Assembly: GCA_019828595.1 (NCBI GenBank)
Contig: JAHQRK010000006.1
Location: forward strand, 1,736,001 to 1,800,000
Length of the DNA stretch: 64,000 bases
Source of the DNA: Aphanomyces cochlioides
Taxonomy: Eukaryota > Oomycota > Saprolegniomycetes > Saprolegniales > Verrucalvaceae
Direction of reading: 5' to 3'
Program-made: the position numbers and the translations under genes
The notes under the pieces: model-generated
The model's database searches: none
Told to the model about the DNA's origin: nothing
The model's input: the letters and a program-made list of their open reading frames with translations, nothing else
In this document: positions 21,597 through 32,827 of the stretch, piece by piece
How positions within the stretch are numbered: the stretch's first letter is position 1
Layout of the letters: each line of letters starts with the position of its first letter

Positions 21597-21860
21597 ATGC
21601 CCAAGACGTTCGAAGAAGCCGCCGCTGCCATCAAGGACTGGAACCCCACCAACCAACCTTCCAACGACGACAAGCTCGCCATCTACGCCTTGTACAAGCA
21701 AGCCACCGTCGGTGACAACAACACCCCTCGCCCTGGTATGTTTGACTTGACCGGCAAGGCCAAGCACGATGCCTGGACCGCCAAGAAGGGCTTGTCCCAA
21801 GAAGACGCCAAGGCCGCCTACGTCGCTGAAGTCGAACGCCAAATGGCCACCTACCAATAA
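21597..21860 (+). CDS. Acyl-CoA-binding protein
   Basis: Single exon, 87 residues, the usual ACBP size. The four-helix ACBP signature is clear: FEEAAAAIKDW at the N-terminus, then NDDKLAIYALYKQATVGD containing the conserved YxxYKQAT element, followed by GKAKHDAWTAKKGLSQEDAKAAYV. These are the residues that hold the CoA head group and the acyl chain (Tyr, Lys, Trp positions present). It is a soluble cytosolic carrier of long-chain acyl-CoA esters feeding lipid synthesis and oxidation. It converges with the sphingosine-1-phosphate lyase gene 320 bp downstream; the lyase product is degraded through acyl-CoA, but that link is only thematic. Confidence 0.93.
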   Translation: MPKTFEEAAAAIKDWNPTNQPSNDDKLAIYALYKQATVGDNNTPRPGMFDLTGKAKHDAWTAKKGLSQEDAKAAYVAEVERQMATYQ

Positions 21861-22182
21861 ACTAGTGTTAGAAGAAGAGATTGATCGGACTAATGCAATA
21901 CCATCCATCTCGAGTCAGTTAGTCGCAGGTACTTTCCGTTCACGGGGAATTGGCGATTCAACGGCGAAAAGCCAATGGGCTCGGCCTATACCTCTGAATT
22001 GGACATCACTCGTGCTTGCACGTACTTCCCATCAAGGGTCTGCTTTTCTTTCTGGATGTCATTGCTGTACATAATTCTTCTCCCATCCATGTAGAATCTA
22101 CTGTACAAAGGCGCTGGTGAAGATTCACGAAAGACAGCACATGATGATGACAACGTAAATTCAAATGCATTGATGTTTTCTT
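21861..22182. other. Convergent intergenic space between ACBP and S1P lyase
   Basis: About 320 bp holding both 3' ends. No gene, repeat or RNA is recognised. Confidence 0.5.
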
Positions 22183-23988
22183 TTACAAACTCAATGTGCA
22201 ATCTTGGTAAATACGCAGAATGTCTTCGACTGGACCGGCAGGCATGCTCGACGCCATGCCGTACATGGCGCTGCCGCCTTCCAACTTGCCATTGGGGTCC
22301 TTCTTCACGACCGCAACGGCTTCTCGCAACACCTTGACGAGTTCGGCGCCCTTGCCGATTTGGCGGCACGTCACACACAAATGCACACTTGTGGGATGTT
22401 GGAGTGCATTCAAGCTCCATCCAGCCTTGGTCAAGTGGTCGCTCACTTTCAACACATTGAATTCCTTACTGCCAAAGCAAATGACCATTGCAGGAGCATC
22501 GCCAAGCAAGTAGAGTCCATCGATCGATTGAATGCCTGCCTTAATTTCCGCCACGGTTTCCATGATACCACGAGTCTTTTCCAAATAGCCTTTGCGGCCC
22601 ATGCGGATCATCGAAGCCCAGCATGCAGCACTGAGGGCACCAGGACGACTGCCAGCAAATGTTGGCGTAGCATACAACCCACCCGTCCAATCCGAGTAGG
22701 CAAAGTATTGGTAGCGGCGAATTTCCTTTGACTTGTACAAGACGACAGACGTGCCTTTCGACGCATAGCCGTACTTGTGGGTATCGCAGGACATACTAGT
22801 CACGCCAGGAAGCGAGAAATCAAATTCAGGGATAGGATAGCCGAGGGCTTTGGCAAAGGGAAGGACAAATCCGCCGAGGCAGCAGTCAACGTGAAGACCG
22901 ATGCCATAGGTCGTAGCCAATTTTGAGAGAGCGGCGATGTCGTCGATCGTTCCTTGAGGGAAGTTGGGAGCGCTCGAGTAGATCATGATGGTGTTGGCCG
23001 TAATATTCCACTTGACGGCTGCGACATCCACCTTGAACGTCACAGGGTCGACTGGCACCTTGATCAAACGAATACCGAGAACGTCGCAAGCTTTGTCAAT
23101 GGCAGCGTGGGCAGTGACGGCAGCAATGATTTCAGGCTTGGTGATGCCATGTTCAGCGCGGAACCAGTCGCGATGGGTTTTAGTCGCCAAAATAATACTT
23201 TCAGTTCCGCCAGATGAGATAGCACCGCAGACTCCGGTATTGCCGCCGTTGAGAAAACTGGCAGTCATCGAGACAACTTCAGCTTCCATGCGGACGACAG
23301 AAGGCCACAAATCGGCATGAAGGGGATTCGTCACATTGAAAAGACCATACGCCTTGTTGAGGAGATCGACGTGTTCTTGTTCTCCATTGTAGACAGCACC
23401 AGAGACCAATCCGTCCTTCCAGCGATCATCTTCGCCTTTCACCATTGCTTGCATGGTCTTGATAATCGCTTCAGGTGATTGACCTTCTTCTGGTAGAGCA
23501 AAATTCTTGGGGAACTCAGCTTCAGACTTGGCATGTTCCTTCAACGAAGTTTCAATATCGACTTGAATTTTTTGGATTTCCTTGCGGTAAGTCGACGAGA
23601 GAATGGGCAGACGTTGAATGATTGAGATAGCAACTTGCCCAACGACGTTGAGTGTCTTCTTCTTCGAGAATCCATAACGAGCACGGCGAAGGGCACTCAA
23701 AATAGCGGTGTACACTTGAAACAATGCAAAGAGAACAAGAGCATCGCCGGCAAGCAGCGTCGCAAGAGGTGCATATTGCGAAGCAGCGTTGAGGACAAGA
23801 TCGAGAAGCGATTGTTGTTGACGTTTTTCCTGTTCCAGAGCGCGGAAAGCCAGGAAAGCAAGAGCAGCGAGAGGAAACACCTTTGCGAAGAGACGGTCGA
23901 CGTGGGTGAATTGTCCAAGCGTCACGTAGACGGCAAACGCACCGGCAGCGACCGCGGAGAGAATGTTCGGTTGGATAAGTGTATCCAT
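22183..23988 (-). CDS. Sphingosine-1-phosphate lyase (PLP-dependent)
   Basis: Intron-free, 601 residues, slightly longer than the yeast and animal enzymes. It starts at ATG 23988 with hydrophobic N-terminal segments (FAVYVTLGQFTHVD, LAALAFLAFRAL) and a second one before residue 120, consistent with an ER membrane anchor. The catalytic part is a fold-type I PLP decarboxylase: SSGGTESIILATKTHRD (phosphate-binding), VDCCLGGFVLPFAK, then SCDTHKYGYASKGTSVVLY, with the Schiff-base lysine near residue 405, and SDWTGGLYATPTFAGSRPG, which is diagnostic for S1P lyase. It cleaves sphingosine-1-phosphate to a fatty aldehyde and phosphoethanolamine, the exit step of sphingolipid breakdown. No missing catalytic residue was noticed. 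Confidence 0.93.
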   Translation of the reverse strand: MDTLIQPNILSAVAAGAFAVYVTLGQFTHVDRLFAKVFPLAALAFLAFRALEQEKRQQQSLLDLVLNAASQYAPLATLLAGDALVLFALFQVYTAILSALRRARYGFSKKKTLNVVGQVAISIIQRLPILSSTYRKEIQKIQVDIETSLKEHAKSEAEFPKNFALPEEGQSPEAIIKTMQAMVKGEDDRWKDGLVSGAVYNGEQEHVDLLNKAYGLFNVTNPLHADLWPSVVRMEAEVVSMTASFLNGGNTGVCGAISSGGTESIILATKTHRDWFRAEHGITKPEIIAAVTAHAAIDKACDVLGIRLIKVPVDPVTFKVDVAAVKWNITANTIMIYSSAPNFPQGTIDDIAALSKLATTYGIGLHVDCCLGGFVLPFAKALGYPIPEFDFSLPGVTSMSCDTHKYGYASKGTSVVLYKSKEIRRYQYFAYSDWTGGLYATPTFAGSRPGALSAACWASMIRMGRKGYLEKTRGIMETVAEIKAGIQSIDGLYLLGDAPAMVICFGSKEFNVLKVSDHLTKAGWSLNALQHPTSVHLCVTCRQIGKGAELVKVLREAVAVVKKDPNGKLEGGSAMYGMASSMPAGPVEDILRIYQDCTLSL

Positions 23989-24416
23989 GTCGGAGAAATT
24001 CCAAAATGACCGAAATCGATGGCAAATCCACTGTCCCTACCCCTACCCGTCATCTGACGAGAAGATCGGGAAAATGTTCTCTCGTTTAAGGTCAGACACG
24101 ACTTACAGACAGACCGAAGGGTGCTGAAGATCATATGACTCGATTTCGAAGTCGAAGCAAGCGTTCACAGCGAGAGAAAGCGGTCGGCGCGGCGTTTTCC
24201 ATGGTGAGTCTCATGTTGAGTACTGCACTTCTGACCCGACTCACTGTAATACGAAACACATCAAGCATACAAAAACCAAGTATAAATACAAAACAGGCAA
24301 CAGTATACAAAATCACGATAAAATTGTAATTAGTAATACTATGGAGACAAAATTATAGAGGTATTGTGGTTTTAATAAAAAACTGGAGTCGTGCGGAATA
24401 AATTTTGACGCAATCA

Positions 24417-24572
24417 AATTGACGCATACAAATTTCAAGTGAAAAGAAATTGAATGTTTCGAGCATGTTTTTCAAACATTTAAAACGTTTGAAATTACAC
24501 TATTTAATGGTCATGATCGAGGGCAATATAAGAAATTGTTTGCGTAAACTTTAAATAGTGTATGCGTCAATT
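24417..24572. mobile_element. MITE-like inverted-repeat unit
   Basis: AATTGACGCATACA at 24417-24430 is matched by its exact reverse complement TGTATGCGTCAATT at 24559-24572, enclosing 156 bp of AT-rich non-coding sequence. The block ACTATTTAA also recurs inside next to TTAAATAGT. No clear target duplication was found, so a mobile origin is a guess from the terminal inverted repeats. Confidence 0.4.
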
Positions 24573-25384
24573 AATTGAAACATTTTCAAAACATCTCAAA
24601 TTTCCAGTTTTGGACCCAAACGACAATATTGCATCAATAAATATATTTTTAGAGGAGCAATAAATTGATGGTTTCCACAACCAGCCAGGGAAAAGCGATG
24701 GCTCGCAAGCTGCGAACAATAAGCTCACGTACGTTGAGTCAATCACACAATCAATGCAATGTCCAACGTCGTTTGATTGTTGTTCGTTTCTGTTGCTGTG
24801 ATATACTGTGAAATTTTTCATCTACAGATTGTTACCTCGATTTAATGACATATGTGAAAAGATATCCTGTTTTAAGAGCATTTCACAGAATATCATCTCT
24901 TTGGCAGCAATATAAGCGTTCTAAATGTCATTAAAGCGAGGGAAATTGGTCATTATGGGAAAGACACGAAAATGTTGACGGGAAGATGACGATTTCCAGC
25001 GACGTCAATACAAATCATTGACCAAACAATTGGCACGATCGACTGATTCCATTTGAGGACACAGAAAACAAAAAGTGGCTAATCAACCATCGTGCAACGT
25101 TTGAGTTAGCTATTGCATCACAAATCAGAGTCTTCGAGCTACATTTTGACACCTTAACATCTCGTAAATGACGCTCGAGTCCAAAGTTATGAAGGCTTGA
25201 AGGTGATGGATCCCAATTTTCGACCAAAAATGTCATTTTGAGATTAATGTATTTCCAAAAAGAGAATTTTGTGCTGAATCGTTTGATACTGTATTGATCA
25301 ATGAATTCATACTCAATGACAGAAAAACAGAATCGAAAAGTGCGTTGATGTTTTCTTCAACAGTTTAAAACAATGTTTTGGCAA

Positions 25385-25545
25385 TAAGACTGTTTTTGAT
25401 TTCGAGCAAGTCAATTACTTTGTAGACTGAAATTGATTTCTATGGTGGCATTAAGACAGATTTTGATTTCTATCGTGTCAATAAGACTAGTTTTGATTTC
25501 TCTGAAGTGGTTTCTATCGTGTCCATAAGCCTGAATTTGATTTCT
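25385..25545. repeat. Degenerate short tandem repeat (TTTTGATTTCT units)
   Basis: The units TTTTGATTTC and TCTATCGTGTCAATAAGACT recur with substitutions four to five times, at roughly 30-40 bp spacing. Low-complexity non-coding DNA. Confidence 0.45.
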
Positions 25546-25966
25546 CTGGCGCCTTTTCCGCGTTTTCTTTTACCATCGATATTGGCATCCATGGCTTGGC
25601 CGTAGTATACAAGCAGGCGCTGAGTTGTGCCTTGTTGAAGGACTACAAGGACTCCAAGAAATGTAAGATGTGCTGCTCTTTGCCTATCAAACAGCTTCGG
25701 TGACAACATGTTGTCGCCGCAAGGGCCGACGCTCTTTCAGCTGCAGTTTCAACTAGTGCTGGACTCGTGGGGGCAGCATCAGCGGGCTCACCAGTCTCCA
25801 TCAGATTGCAACAGATCACTGTTTTTTATTCAAACTGTTTTTTTCGATTTTCGTCAAACGGAAAAATCACCACTGAAAATCATGCATCGACTTTGAAGGC
25901 CATTTTCTCGAAAAATGCAAAAGGTGGCTAAGGTACTTTTTTGTTTTCCGTGTCCTCATTTGATGT

Positions 25967-27861
25967 TTACACTGTTTGACGGTTCAAAAGCACGCCTCGG
26001 TCTGTAAACTTGTCTTTGTCATCGTCCTCGTGTTTCGTGTCTTCGCTTGCGTAGTTACCAGTGCCAAGGACGGCGCCATATCGAGCTTCAGGATCATACG
26101 ATTCGTCGTTTTTGAGACCACGTTCTTCGTTCACATGTTTGAATTCGCTCCGCCCTTGAGCCATGATTTCAGCTGCGAGGGCTTCGGCTGCTCGCTCTTG
26201 AGCGGCTGACGCTTTTTGCAGCTTGGTCGTGTACAAGTCCTCTTTGAATTCTGATGTGACGCCAAAGAATCGTTTGTTTGCTTCGAATTGATCCCATTCT
26301 CCAGCTGCTTCCCCGAGACTTTCATGACGGCTAATTGAGGTTTCGTCGTCAGCTTCAGGCGTCCAAGCCTCCAATTTCCGCCCGACAAGGGCACCACTGG
26401 CTGCTGCGGCACTTGGTGGGGCTGCGTTGAACGAACTTTCAATTTTCTCAACAGGTTTTTGGACTGGTTTCTCTGTTGGCTGTACAACGGACTTATCCCC
26501 CGGCTTCTCGCTTGGGCTTTCCACTGGAATGAGAGGTTTGTACAACTGACTCTTCTTCTTTGGTTGCGCTTTTTCGCGCTTTCGTTTTTGGATGTGTTCT
26601 TGAATGCATTGGAGACTTGTCTTAGGCCATGTCTTGAGCTCTGACATGTTGAGAGCTTGAAATGACGCCCCGTTATCCAGAAGGAACTGAATGGCGTGGG
26701 TTTGTCCGAACTTACATGCCCACGCCAGAGCTGTGTTGCCGCAGCCGTCATGGATTTCAACTTGCGACTTCCAGTTAGTTGTTTCATGGCACAATTTTGT
26801 CAGCAGAGGCATGTGGCCGCAACCAGACGCAACCATGAGGAATGTTGCGCCAGTGGTAGGATCTACAAAATTTGCAAAGTCCTCGATTGAGATGTCGAAG
26901 GCTTCGTGATTTTCAAGACTGGAGAGTTGGTCGTCAACAGTTCCAAAATCTCCACATGCTGCGTCCTTTAGCATTCTCGTCAGCTCGCGATTGCGATGTA
27001 ATGCAGCAACTCTGGCAGCTTCCTCAGGAGAATCGACGCTTGATCCCATCAGCTTGAGCAAGATGGCATTGGCGTTCTCAGTACATTCCATCGCGCTTTC
27101 CTAAGCATAACACATGAGAAGAAAGAGATGAAGTCCAAATCTACCATGTCACCCAACTCGTGATATATAGCACTCATTTGATACAGAGCGTCTCCAACGA
27201 AGTCCATTCTGTCACTTGAGACGTCAGTGTGGTTGGCTACAATCGCGCGACGGATACGATCATAGCATGCGAGAGCACGGCGAAGAAGTCCAAGTTTCTT
27301 GTAGGCAAAAGCGAGCTGCCCAAGAAGAGGAAGCAACCAGTCAAGCGATGCTGGATCATCTTGGATCGATGCATCAGCGTCTTGTGTCTCGAGGATCTTT
27401 TCCCATTCTGCCGTGGCTTCTTTCCATCTTCCTTGGCGTACATAGGCATGTCCTTCCTGATAGACTTGCTGAACGTCGGCCGGTGCATATTGAAAAGAAA
27501 GTTCTGGTAGCGTATGCTGTTCGTCAATATTTGCCTCCTTTCGTTCAAAGATCGATGGGCTTTGGGGATTGGTATCCAAGGCAAGGCTCTTCGATTTCGC
27601 TTCCAGGGCGCTCTTTGTCGCTTCGAGACGGCGTTGAACTGCATTTTGCCCCGCAACTATAAAGGTCGTTTTTCGGTTTGCCTTTTGTAAGGCTTTCGTC
27701 GATTTCTCGGTGAGAGAGCCTTGATGACGGCGGGGCGATGTTGGCTTCACAAGGCCTGCCTTCTTCCGCGCAGATTCAGATGCTAGACGCAGGAAATCAT
27801 CCTCGGAATCGGATGAGTCGGACGCATTCGAGTCGGCGTGGCGTGGGGACGCTGTCGGCAT
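25967..27861 (-). CDS. TPR-ankyrin-LsmAD protein, unusual fusion
   Basis: Two exons, 27145-27861 and 25967-27100 (44-nt intron, phase 0), about 616 residues, ATG at 27861. Residues 1-100 are disordered with Ser/Asp clusters (SDSSDSEDDFLRLASES). Residues 120-240 hold TPR-like helices (VYQEGHAYVRQGRWKEATAEWEKIL; LAFAYKKLGLLRRALACYDRI). The second exon has ankyrin-like repeats (GATFLMVASGCGHMPLLTKL; CGNTALAWACKFGQTHAIQFLLDNGA). Towards the C-terminus EWDQFEANKRFFGVTSEF then EDLYTTKL and repeated AAE residues match the LsmAD domain of ataxin-2/PBP1 proteins. The Lsm fold that normally precedes LsmAD is not seen. Ataxin-2 family proteins act in RNA granules and translation control; whether this one does is open. 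Its 5' region is divergent from the PHD-like gene. Confidence 0.72.
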
Positions 27862-27984
27862 TGCTTAGGTTTCAAAATGGCGCATTGTGATTGGCTTCTT
27901 AATCGTAATTTGATTGGTTGAAATAAAAATTTTAAGCCAATAAAAATGGTTAACATTGATCAAAATGCAATTTGATTGGCTAAT

Positions 27985-27993
27985 TTATCCGGA
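27985..27993. promoter_or_regulatory. TTATCCGGA motif in a divergent promoter
   Basis: One copy in the 269-bp gap between the divergent starts at 27861 (minus) and 28131 (plus). Confidence 0.35.
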
Positions 27994-28130
27994 TGTTTAA
28001 TAAGAAATGTCAAATTTTATAAAAATATATTCAAAAATCAACCACAATACAGTACTGACATTTTTTGTTTATTCGATTAAAAAATTACCGATCCGGTCTC
28101 AACCAAGCGGCCATCGATTTCTTGGCCATA

Positions 28131-30573
28131 ATGGACGCCGTGGTGGATGACATGCTGTTCCCTGAACAGGATTTGAACCCATACCAGGCTTACAATACTG
28201 GAAATGACGGGGAGATAGATGGCGATGTGGACGAGCCCTTTCTTCCCGTGTCCGACACCCTCGAAATCGACCTGACCCATCCGGATGATGACGATGAACC
28301 CGACGTACTGCCGCAAAAGCGCAGCTACGATGCACCAAATCAAGCTGAACTGTCCAAACGGATGAAATCGGACTCATGGAGCGCTCCCGTTGAGGATAAT
28401 TCACGTCGAAACACTCTGGGCGAAGCGTCGCCACCTCAATCTGAATCTACTTCTTTACCCCAAAGCTTGAAGGTTGAAATTCCACCGACGATAGATCTTG
28501 CCACTGAGTCACCTTCCGACACGGATGTGGTCATGGATGACGGTATTAAACCTGAGGAGGGTCTTAACGTCAACAAAGCACCCGTTGCAAGCAATCATAA
28601 TGCTTCTGCACGCATGACGGATTCTAAACTCGAGGTGGCTCCTCAAGAACATGCAGCCAACAAAGTAGAGGCAGCATCGCTCCTCCAGCGAAGTTCCAAG
28701 CAGTGTGCCCTTTGCAGATCCAAGAAAGGCAACGTCGTCTTGTGCGTCGGCTGCTGGATACCCGTCCATTCCCACTGCATTCAAGGTACTCGACATCTTC
28801 AGCTCTGTCCCACGACATCTGTAGGCAAGAAGTACTGCGGGAGCTGCACTATTGCGCTAACCGCTCGGGGAGACGTTGCCACTGTGGCAGAAGACCCAAA
28901 GACCCAAGCAGTACTATCTAACTCGTGTTCTACCCCTCCTAACCCCCTCATGAGTAGATTTTCAAGGGTTTGACTTATTTGACATCCATCACATCAGACC
29001 CCGACAAATTCAGGCTCGTGGGGCATGTAGCATCAGTCTATCTGTCAGATTTGGCGTCCATTGCCCCTCCACACATCAAACAACTAGCTCAGAAACTTCA
29101 GCCGCAGTATGCACATGTACGTCTAGTTTGGCCTACCTTTGTAGTTAATCTCTGGTGCAGCAATGGCTTGCTACCACGCTTGTCCAGGTCCAGACCCCCG
29201 ATGTAAAGCTGTCTACAAAGGACATCACAAACATCATAGTGGGCTTGTTTGGGTACGTCACAACATCGTTTGGGAGAAAGCATGCTCAAGATTTTGTTAG
29301 TTTGAAGCGATCAAAATTGTCGAATGCGCTCACGGACGCCTTGCAGAAGCACGTAGAGCATTACTCAGTCGTGGACTATCTTGGATGGGATCCATCAAGT
29401 GAAACCCCAGACGTCAAATACTCTAACTTGTGTGGCGGCTGTGGCCTTCGCATACTCAGGTCGCAGATGAAATGCATTCCTTGCAATCGCGTGTTGGTCT
29501 TTCCGTCCAAGTTTGAAGGGTTCCGTGCATCGATTGTCCTGGCATACCATGCCGAACAAGTCGGTGTCTCGATTGGATGCTCTTTCCTCGATGTCTTCAA
29601 GCACTGGTCAGTTCTTCGACGAGCATGTTTACAGACCGCTCGATCAATATACGAGCAAGCTCTCTTCTGTGACCAATGGAGGATGATTTGTACTCTTCTG
29701 GAGATTCTTAGTCTTCATGGTGCTCGAAAACTGCCGCTCGAACTACTCGACGTCGAATTCAAGATCTTGTCACAGCGAGAAGAGCTGCAGCGTTGGGTCA
29801 ACACTGGAAACCTCGACCTCTTTGGCAATGCTCTATTTTGTTTGCGACTTTTCATGGAGACTCCGGACGTGGCTTCTTTAATTGAGTCGTTCCAGTCGTT
29901 GCTCCTTCAGAAGCAGCACCCCACGCTTGGCTTTTGGGGTTACCAAGACGCCATCTTCCCCTTTGTCGACATCCTGAGATATAAAGCCACGTTTTCTTGT
30001 CTAAAGTACGAGTCACTGTGTTGTCTTGCTGCTCTGACCAATATCTTTGACTATAGAGCACTCATTCCCCTCCGAACGATTGGGTTTGGACCAGCCCACG
30101 TTGACTATTGGGCTTATCTACAAGAATGGGGTCGACAAAAAGCTATTCCTTGTGGAATCGCAAGTTCCACGCGAAGGTTTGGCAATCTTCGCGACTTGTA
30201 TCGGGTAAGCCATCGAATTTGCCGTGACAGTGTGGTGAATGAGATGAAATAGGCTCAAGTCGTTACTGAAACCGAAACAAATCCACTGCATGCAGCAGTG
30301 CAGATGCATCTCAAGGGCCGTGCCCAACCAAGCACAACAACTAATGGGGCAATTCAAGTCTCAAGTGGATGGATGCGATATACGCGAGATGTCTGGGACA
30401 AGCCGTCAACTGGCAACGATCGCAATGTGCTCACGATGAGCGATTTGTCAATCTTTGACGGACTGAAATTCGAAGATGGCGCAGTGATCGATTTATCACA
30501 AGGAAATGGGCTAGACGAAGGCGAGGACGTCGTGGACGACGACGACGAAGAAGAAACCAAAGAAGATTGGTGA
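28131..30573 (+). CDS. Uncharacterised protein with a PHD-like zinc cluster
   Basis: Four exons: 28131-28910, 28958-29116, 29161-30204, 30253-30573 (introns 44-48 nt, all phase 0), about 767 residues. The N-terminal third is acidic and disordered (DLTHPDDDDEPDVLPQKR). A Cys/His cluster follows: CALCRSKKGNVVLCVGCWIPVHSHC and later C and CGSC, like a PHD finger. A second CxxC pair pattern is CGGCGLRI then CIPC. The C-terminal half is helical with conserved-looking blocks such as LKYESLCCLAALTNIFDY and RTIGFGPAHVDYWAYLQEW, and ends in an acidic tail. I do not recognise the family. A PHD-like finger suggests a nuclear, chromatin-reading role, but that is inference. Only 13 bp separate its stop from the stop of the convergent sorting nexin gene. 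Confidence 0.72.
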
Positions 30574-30586
30574 GCTAGAGGACATT

Positions 30587-32827
30587 TTATAAAATCGAAG
30601 CCAAAGCATCGGGTTTCACGCCTGGTTTTCGAAATTCCACTGGCCGCTTCACCCTCTCGAGACTTGCTTGGCGATCTTGCTCCGTCACGTTGATGAGCGG
30701 GATCAATGCCTCCCACGCTTGCCTCGACTACACACATACTTCATGCCTACGCTGATGATTGTAGGACGTACCGCTGCGTGGTAATCGTTGTTGGTCGATG
30801 CCAAGGCTAGCAGGGATTGCTTCAATTCTTCCGTTTTGCCTAAATACAATCGCTTTGCTTCGACTTTTAAGCTCGACGCAATGAAGTCCACTTGCTCCTT
30901 CGCCAAGTTCATTCGATCTTCGGCCTATCGAGACGAGACAGCATTGAGTATGCACACAATAGAGCTGCATTGCATACTGAGACCATTTTTTGTTCGGCGA
31001 TCATGGCCGACGCCGCAGCGCCACTGCTAGCACGAGCAGCGGCAAAGCGCTCCTTGTTTCTATGCATCGTCGCGCTTGCTTGATGAACTTCTTGAATTGC
31101 TTGCTCTCGATTTGTCAGGACGGTCTTGACAGCTCCAACTTTGCCAGCAAGGTAGCGGATGTTGGAAACATACAACGCCAGCAACTTGTCGAGCTCATCT
31201 TGGTACCGATTCGACACGGCTTCGAAGACTTCGCCTGTATTGCCAACGAGATGGCTCATCGTTTCATCCTCACGTTCATGCACAGCCAATGCTGATAGAA
31301 ACGTGCCGCATCGTGACATCTCGTAGCCCTGAGCTCGCTGAGCATTGTACACAATGTCTGAACAGCGGACAAGTTCTTCGATACGGCTACGGTACTCATC
31401 AATATGCTCGCCAATCTAATATCGCTATTGAGATAAAATAGGGAAATGGAGATGGAAACCTTTGTGTAATCTTCATCAGTTTTGATCTCAACAGTTTGTT
31501 GGACCGAGCTGACAAAGAGCGACTCCTTCATGGAGCTCCACAACCCCGTGACGGTTGACGCTTTAGGCACGTACGCAGCGACAGCTGGTGCGATTGCAAG
31601 CAATTCCCGACCAGCAACGAGACCCTATTGTCTAGTTTAGCCGTGAGTGCGACAAAGCAGCACGACCTCGTTGTTGGCGGTAAGAATGATTTGGACTTCA
31701 AATGTCTTGGAGAGTTTGTCGTGGTTGCACACTTCGTTCTATGCACATGGCGATTAGTTTTCGCATTCTTATTGTTTCCAGACGTACGATAAAGTGTTCA
31801 AGTCCTTGCCGCCTCTCTTCCACAAACGTAGCATCCATATTGCCTGTACTCAGTGAGTTCCTTAGCATCTCTTCTTGTCTACCTGTCCATCTCTTCTCTG
31901 GAATCGGTGGTATAATTGTCCCTTCAAGCAAAAACTCAAGCCTGAACTCTTAAGCCTCATCATTACCTCGAAAACGATCCGTGAGTCGTTGATGAAGCCA
32001 CTCGAAATCGCTGAAACGACGACGCACTTGGCATGACTTGACAGGGAATGATGGACAATCCGTCTAAACATTTGATGACTCGGGCATTGATGGGATCGTT
32101 TGGCATACTGTTGTTGAGACTACATATTGGGTGAATCGATTGTAGCTGCTTCCAACAACAATAGGACTGCTGACGGACACTTTAAAGTGTTTTTCTTGGA
32201 CAGAAAGCACCGTCTCGATGTCATTTGGAATCTGATGGGTGCGTTACTAGGGGAATCCATGTCGCGGTACGTACGATGTTGTCAGGAGGACCTTCGAGAT
32301 GAAAATCAGGCAGTGGAAGTACATTCATCGGGTTAGCTTCGTAGAGATATTGCATCTTGCACTTGTTGGAGCTTTGAACGAGTGCAACAAGCTTCATCGC
32401 GACAAACCAGCTGTCCTTTCCTAATCGATCTTGGGACTTGCCACCGCTTGCCAAACGCCACACCTACAGCAACATCTACAGTCGATTGCACGTCAACATT
32501 CGGTGTACTTCTCGATTTGCATCATTTGGTAAGTTGGCTCGTCGGATGAAAGCTGCACCTTCGACACCACCAACGAAGCCATCACCGTCGATGTCCACCT
32601 AGTCGAAACCAATCGTCACGTTCTCACAACCACGTAAAATTGCTTACAATATGGAAGAGCTTCGAGAAAAGGACGCCTTCCTCAGCGCGGAACTTGATCG
32701 GGCCTCCGACAAAATTGATTGTAAACTCGGACGCATCGGCTGCCGTCTTGGACTCGAGCATTTTCTCCAGGATATTCTTTTCTTTTCGATATTTTTTTAA
32801 TGTCCAGTATCCGGCGCACTCCGACAT
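30587..32827 (-). CDS. Sorting nexin with EH, PX and BAR domains
   Basis: Twelve exons joined by frame: 32648-32827, 32509-32598, 32275-32463, 32124-32231, 31967-32063, 31883-31921, 31788-31843, 31667-31738, 31460-31624, 30984-31415, 30772-30924, 30587-30727; introns 39-60 nt; about 573 residues. Residues about 45-125 form an EH/EF-hand region (LFHIVDIDGDGFVGGVEGAAFI, then REVWRLASGG and SWFVAMKLVALVQ). Residues about 155-275 form a PX domain (VRRRFSDFEWLHQRL, TIIPPIPEKR, FVEERRQGLEHFI), the phosphoinositide-3-phosphate reader. The rest is helical and BAR-like (FEAVSNRYQDELDKLLALYV; RMNLAKEQVDFIASSLK). By homology it shapes and sorts endosomal tubules; EH domains bind NPF peptides. The ATG at 32827 lies inside a 16-bp palindrome, so a start at 32761 (MLESKTAAD) is possible. 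Divergent from the TIR-STAND-SH2 gene. Confidence 0.82.

Larger units (their letters stand above)
23989..25966. other. AT-rich gene-poor region
   Basis: About 2 kb with no supportable gene. It contains a MITE-like inverted repeat (24417-24572) and a degenerate tandem repeat (about 25385-25545). A minus-strand frame at 25470-25709 and its upstream continuation look like a decayed coding relic of unknown origin. Confidence 0.5.

Noticed and set aside
32509..32598. A simple EF-hand calcium-binding protein
   Set aside because: The following exon (VWRLASGG, WFVAMKLVAL) completes an EH-type pattern, and further exons add PX and BAR.
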